From the NCBI RefSeq assembly GCF_030686155.1, contig NZ_JAUPEV010000006.1:1-64000 (forward strand): a DNA stretch of 64,000 bases. Direction: 5' to 3'. Source of the stretch: Helicobacter_J cappadocius (GTDB lineage Bacteria > Campylobacterota > Campylobacteria > Campylobacterales > Helicobacteraceae). Position 1 is the first letter of the stretch. Each line of letters begins with the position of its first letter. Both the position numbers and the translations under genes were made by a program. The notes beneath the pieces are model-generated. The model did not search any database, was not told where the DNA came from, and was given only the letters and a program-made list of their open reading frames with translations. Of this stretch, positions 61,668-64,000 are shown piece after piece.

Positions 61668-62907
61668 TGATATCTTTACCATTTATATACAATGTCTTAA
61701 CCTTTTGAGAATGCAAGAGAAACTGCAATGGCGACTGGGAGCTTTTATCTATCTGCGGACATTGAAAAACAGAAATATCAGCAAGTTTTCCCATCTGCAG
61801 TGTCCCGCATTCTAATCCCAAAGCCCTAGCTGGGTATAAGGTTGATCCTAGTATTAAAATTTTGCTCAACTCATCTATATCGACTGAAAAATAACCAAAT
61901 AATGCACTTCTAAGTTCATCAAGCATATTCAAATTATTATTAGAACTTTTGCCATCAGTAGCAAAGATAGGATGAAGATTACGGGAAGCTAGAAGAGAAA
62001 AGTCAATATAAGCATTATTCAAAAGACGATTTGATCTTGGGCAAGAGATGATATGACCATTTTTGGATATAAAATCAAGATCAGAACCACTGGCAAAAAG
62101 GCAATGCACAAACAGGGTATCTAGCCCTTCAAACATCTCAAGAAATTCGGTTATATTATAGAGAGGTTTTGGTGATTTGATACCCAAAACTTCCTCATAA
62201 AAACTCTTGAACCATCCATTGGAAGATTCTAGCCATTCTCGTTCAAACTTAGATTCCAGAAAATGCACAGATGTTTTTACATTATCTGCTTTTGATATCT
62301 GTAAAACTTTTTTTGCCAACACCTTATGAACAGAATATGGCGAATGGATCGCAATAGCAGGAATAAACTTATTTGATTGTAGTTCTTTAGAGGCATTGTA
62401 TCTATTTAAAAAATCGCTGTACAAAAAATCAATCGCTGAAGGTGTGCTACCAATAGCCTCATTAAAATATATCACTCTCAAAGGAGAATTTGCCAAAATC
62501 TGCATATCATTCCCATAGCTACTGATAGCTCCTACGCTTCCTACACCACTTTGGAGCTGCTCATCAACACCTAATTTGACACATTCTGAAATATTACTAA
62601 GCACATCCTCGCGTTTTTTCATAACACTGCCTAACCATCTATCAAAGCCTCCATATTCAAAGCTTGAAATATTATTACCAAACTCAAAATGGATATGTGC
62701 ATTTACAAAACTTGGAAGAATAATTGCGTCTTCATAAAATAAGGCATTGGGGTATTTTTGTTTGAGATCTTTATATTTTCCAATTTCAATGATAAAATTT
62801 TGTTCATTTTGTGTATTAAATGCAACTCCGCCATCATCAATAATCGTAAAACCCTCATCACAAACAAAAACCTTACTTCCGCCAATAAGCCTAATTTCTT
62901 GATTCAT
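61660..62907 (-). CDS. mqnF: Aminodeoxyfutalosine deaminase (amidohydrolase superfamily)
   Basis: 415 residues, HP0267-type enzyme of the futalosine menaquinone pathway that deaminates 6-amino-6-deoxyfutalosine. Metal ligands: HIHFEFG near 70, IHSPYSVH near 189, VHCLFASGSDL near 270 and FATDGKSSNNNLNML near 319. Some family members are annotated as chlorohydrolases or SsnA. It overlaps the MscS gene stop by 4 nt, and pyrC, another amidohydrolase, lies nearby as in H. pylori HP0266-HP0267. Confidence 0.85.
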   Translation of the reverse strand: MNQEIRLIGGSKVFVCDEGFTIIDDGGVAFNTQNEQNFIIEIGKYKDLKQKYPNALFYEDAIILPSFVNAHIHFEFGNNISSFEYGGFDRWLGSVMKKREDVLSNISECVKLGVDEQLQSGVGSVGAISSYGNDMQILANSPLRVIYFNEAIGSTPSAIDFLYSDFLNRYNASKELQSNKFIPAIAIHSPYSVHKVLAKKVLQISKADNVKTSVHFLESKFEREWLESSNGWFKSFYEEVLGIKSPKPLYNITEFLEMFEGLDTLFVHCLFASGSDLDFISKNGHIISCPRSNRLLNNAYIDFSLLASRNLHPIFATDGKSSNNNLNMLDELRSALFGYFSVDIDELSKILILGSTLYPARALGLECGTLQMGKLADISVFQCPQIDKSSQSPLQFLLHSQKVKTLYINGKDIIK

Positions 62908-63731
62908 TTTTCATCCTTGATTTGACTTAGTATGGTTATATCAAGCTTTTGAGGAGGAATCTGTATATTTTTTTTATCAAGGGCTATTTTTGTATTTTCT
63001 ATAAGCTCACTGCGAATTCCAAAGACATTATCCTGTAATTTTGCCCATATTCTAATAGTAAAATTCAAAGAATTTTGTCCAAAGTCTGTAACCCCTATAA
63101 ATGGTGCGATGCTCAAATCAACCTTGTCCATTTTGGCAATGACATCTTTGATGATATTGCGAATTTCCTCAATATCGTTATCATACTTTACGCCAAAAAC
63201 CCATTCTATACGACGTTTATGGCTATCAGTACAATTAATAATATTAGCATTGACCACATTTCTATTGGGCAAAATGGCGAGTTTATCATCAGGCATTCTA
63301 ATCATCGTATTAAAAAGATTTATCCCTTCAACATTCCCTGTTATAGAACCTAACTCAATAGTATCATTTTTTCTAAAAGGTCTTAAAACAATCAATATAA
63401 TCCCCCCTGCAATTGAAGAAAGAGAATCTTTAAGAGCTAGAGCAATAGCAACCCCTGCAGTCCCAAGAACAGCTAGAATTGATCCTATTTGCACCCCAAG
63501 ATTTGCCAATATGGTGACAATGGTAATGATAAGAATAGCTATAGAAGCAACCTGAGAGGTAAAATTACCCAAGATTTCATCTTTTTTGCTGATGACCTTT
63601 GCTATTTTTTTACGTGCAAAATGTGCTAGAAAAAGCCCTACGACAAAAATAAATCCCGCCTTTAAAAGAAGCAAAAAAAAGCTTTCTGTAAAGGGCAAAG
63701 CAATCTCCAAAAAATCTAAAAATCTATTCAT
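62904..63731 (-). CDS. Mechanosensitive channel, MscS family
   Basis: 275 residues from ATG 63731; two to three N-terminal helices, pore helix region LGTAGVAIALALKDSLSSIAGG, and the MscS beta domain (LRPFRKNDTIELGSITGNVEGINLFNTMIRMPDDKLAILPNRNV). It releases solutes under osmotic downshock. The start lies within the last codons of pyrC, whose reading frame supplies GGCGGA upstream. Confidence 0.9.
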   Translation of the reverse strand: MNRFLDFLEIALPFTESFFLLLLKAGFIFVVGLFLAHFARKKIAKVISKKDEILGNFTSQVASIAILIITIVTILANLGVQIGSILAVLGTAGVAIALALKDSLSSIAGGIILIVLRPFRKNDTIELGSITGNVEGINLFNTMIRMPDDKLAILPNRNVVNANIINCTDSHKRRIEWVFGVKYDNDIEEIRNIIKDVIAKMDKVDLSIAPFIGVTDFGQNSLNFTIRIWAKLQDNVFGIRSELIENTKIALDKKNIQIPPQKLDITILSQIKDEK

Positions 63732-64000
63732 AAATTTTTCCGCCAATAATGACTGAATCTATCTTTGAAGATAATGTTTGATTATAGTAAGGAGAAAAAC
63801 TATCAGTAATCTGAGTATGTCCATGTAAATCTATGATCGCCAAATCCGCATCTTTTCCCAAACTAATCTCTCCTTTATTTAAACCTAAAAAATCAGATTG
63901 GTTTTTTGAACTCATCTTCACAAAAGAACTCATGTCCAAGACCCCTGTCTTAATAAGATAAGTATAAGCAAGAGGAAAATAATAGCTGATTGCATCGATT
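63724..64000 (-). CDS. pyrC: Dihydroorotase, C-terminal part (continues beyond the window)
   Basis: The visible ~91 residues end in DADLAIIDLHGHTQITDSF and SKIDSVIIGGKIYE, the C-terminal amidohydrolase barrel/composite beta sheet typical of dihydroorotase and its relatives (G-K-D-A-D-L motif). Neighbouring MscS and mqnF support pyrC by H. pylori synteny; an inactive homolog (PyrC' type) cannot be excluded since the metal site lies outside. Confidence 0.75.
   Translation of the reverse strand, partial: IDAISYYFPLAYTYLIKTGVLDMSSFVKMSSKNQSDFLGLNKGEISLGKDADLAIIDLHGHTQITDSFSPYYNQTLSSKIDSVIIGGKIYE

Noticed and set aside
1..64000. CRISPR arrays, insertion sequences, prophage or rRNA genes
   Set aside because: No regularly spaced repeats, transposase or integrase motifs, terminal inverted repeats or rRNA sequence were seen on reading both strands.

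Overview
The window looks like a chromosomal segment of a non-pylori Helicobacter (Campylobacterota). It is AT-rich and densely packed, and several blocks follow the gene order I remember from H. pylori: pbp2 to engB, lptA, lptC, kdsC, rlpA, mltD, tatD, ribE, flhB2 and metN (the HP1565-HP1577 block); tcdA/moeB-like, small protein, aguB and Na+/H+ antiporter (HP0755-HP0758); dcd, accB, accC and pseC (HP0372-HP0366); fecD-fecE; clpA-clpS; pyrC-mqnF. Family assignments come from reading motifs and gene order. No database search was run.

Layout. 1-3250: start of a Tat-exported protein, an AGCS sodium:amino-acid symporter and an amidase. 3355-5071: a C5-cytosine DNA methyltransferase with a partner restriction gene broken by one in-frame TGA. 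5064-14658: a MetF-like protein, serB, then a long leftward cell-envelope operon (tatD, mltD, rlpA, hisB, kdsC, lptC, lptA, engB, an MreD-like gene, pbp2) with a chain of 4-nt ATGA overlaps. 14771-20255: ribE, flhB2, and the methionine ABC importer metN-metI-metQ-metQ2; metN has no ATG, GTG or TTG start. A sugar aminotransferase follows. 20275-24913: luxS, two small lipoproteins, ferritin, an unknown secreted protein, a GIY-YIG protein, a decayed outer-membrane protein gene and a small secreted protein.

24906-33397 holds a MATE pump, a methyltransferase and a glycan locus: three GT-A type transferases, one GT4 enzyme, an O-antigen polymerase/ligase-like membrane protein and UDP-galactopyranose mutase. 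One transferase carries a C11 tract whose present length keeps the frame open while either neighbouring length truncates it, so it is a strong candidate for phase variation. 33397-36434: Na+/H+ antiporter, aguB, a 54-residue very acidic protein and tcdA. 36496-39462: an iron-chelate binding protein, a decayed stretch with an A8G9 tract, a PAP2 phosphatase and dcd. 39573-43882: accB, accC, a flagellin-like protein, pseC, an unknown protein and tRNA-Met.

43910-53704: MFS transporter, TonB-dependent receptor with a Fur-like box, ileS, a small membrane protein, fecD-fecE and flgG with a sigma54-type promoter. 53764-57008: clpA, clpS, bioD. 57064-58933: a PAPS-reductase-family/ParB-like pair resembling E. 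coli YbdN-YbdM (IbrA-IbrB), probably acquired horizontally and the most system-like novelty here. 59287-64000: a chemoreceptor, a secreted nuclease, mqnF (futalosine pathway), an MscS channel and the 3' end of pyrC. Together the genes describe a motile, iron-scavenging organism with surface-glycan variation. I saw no CRISPR array, rRNA, insertion sequence or prophage.
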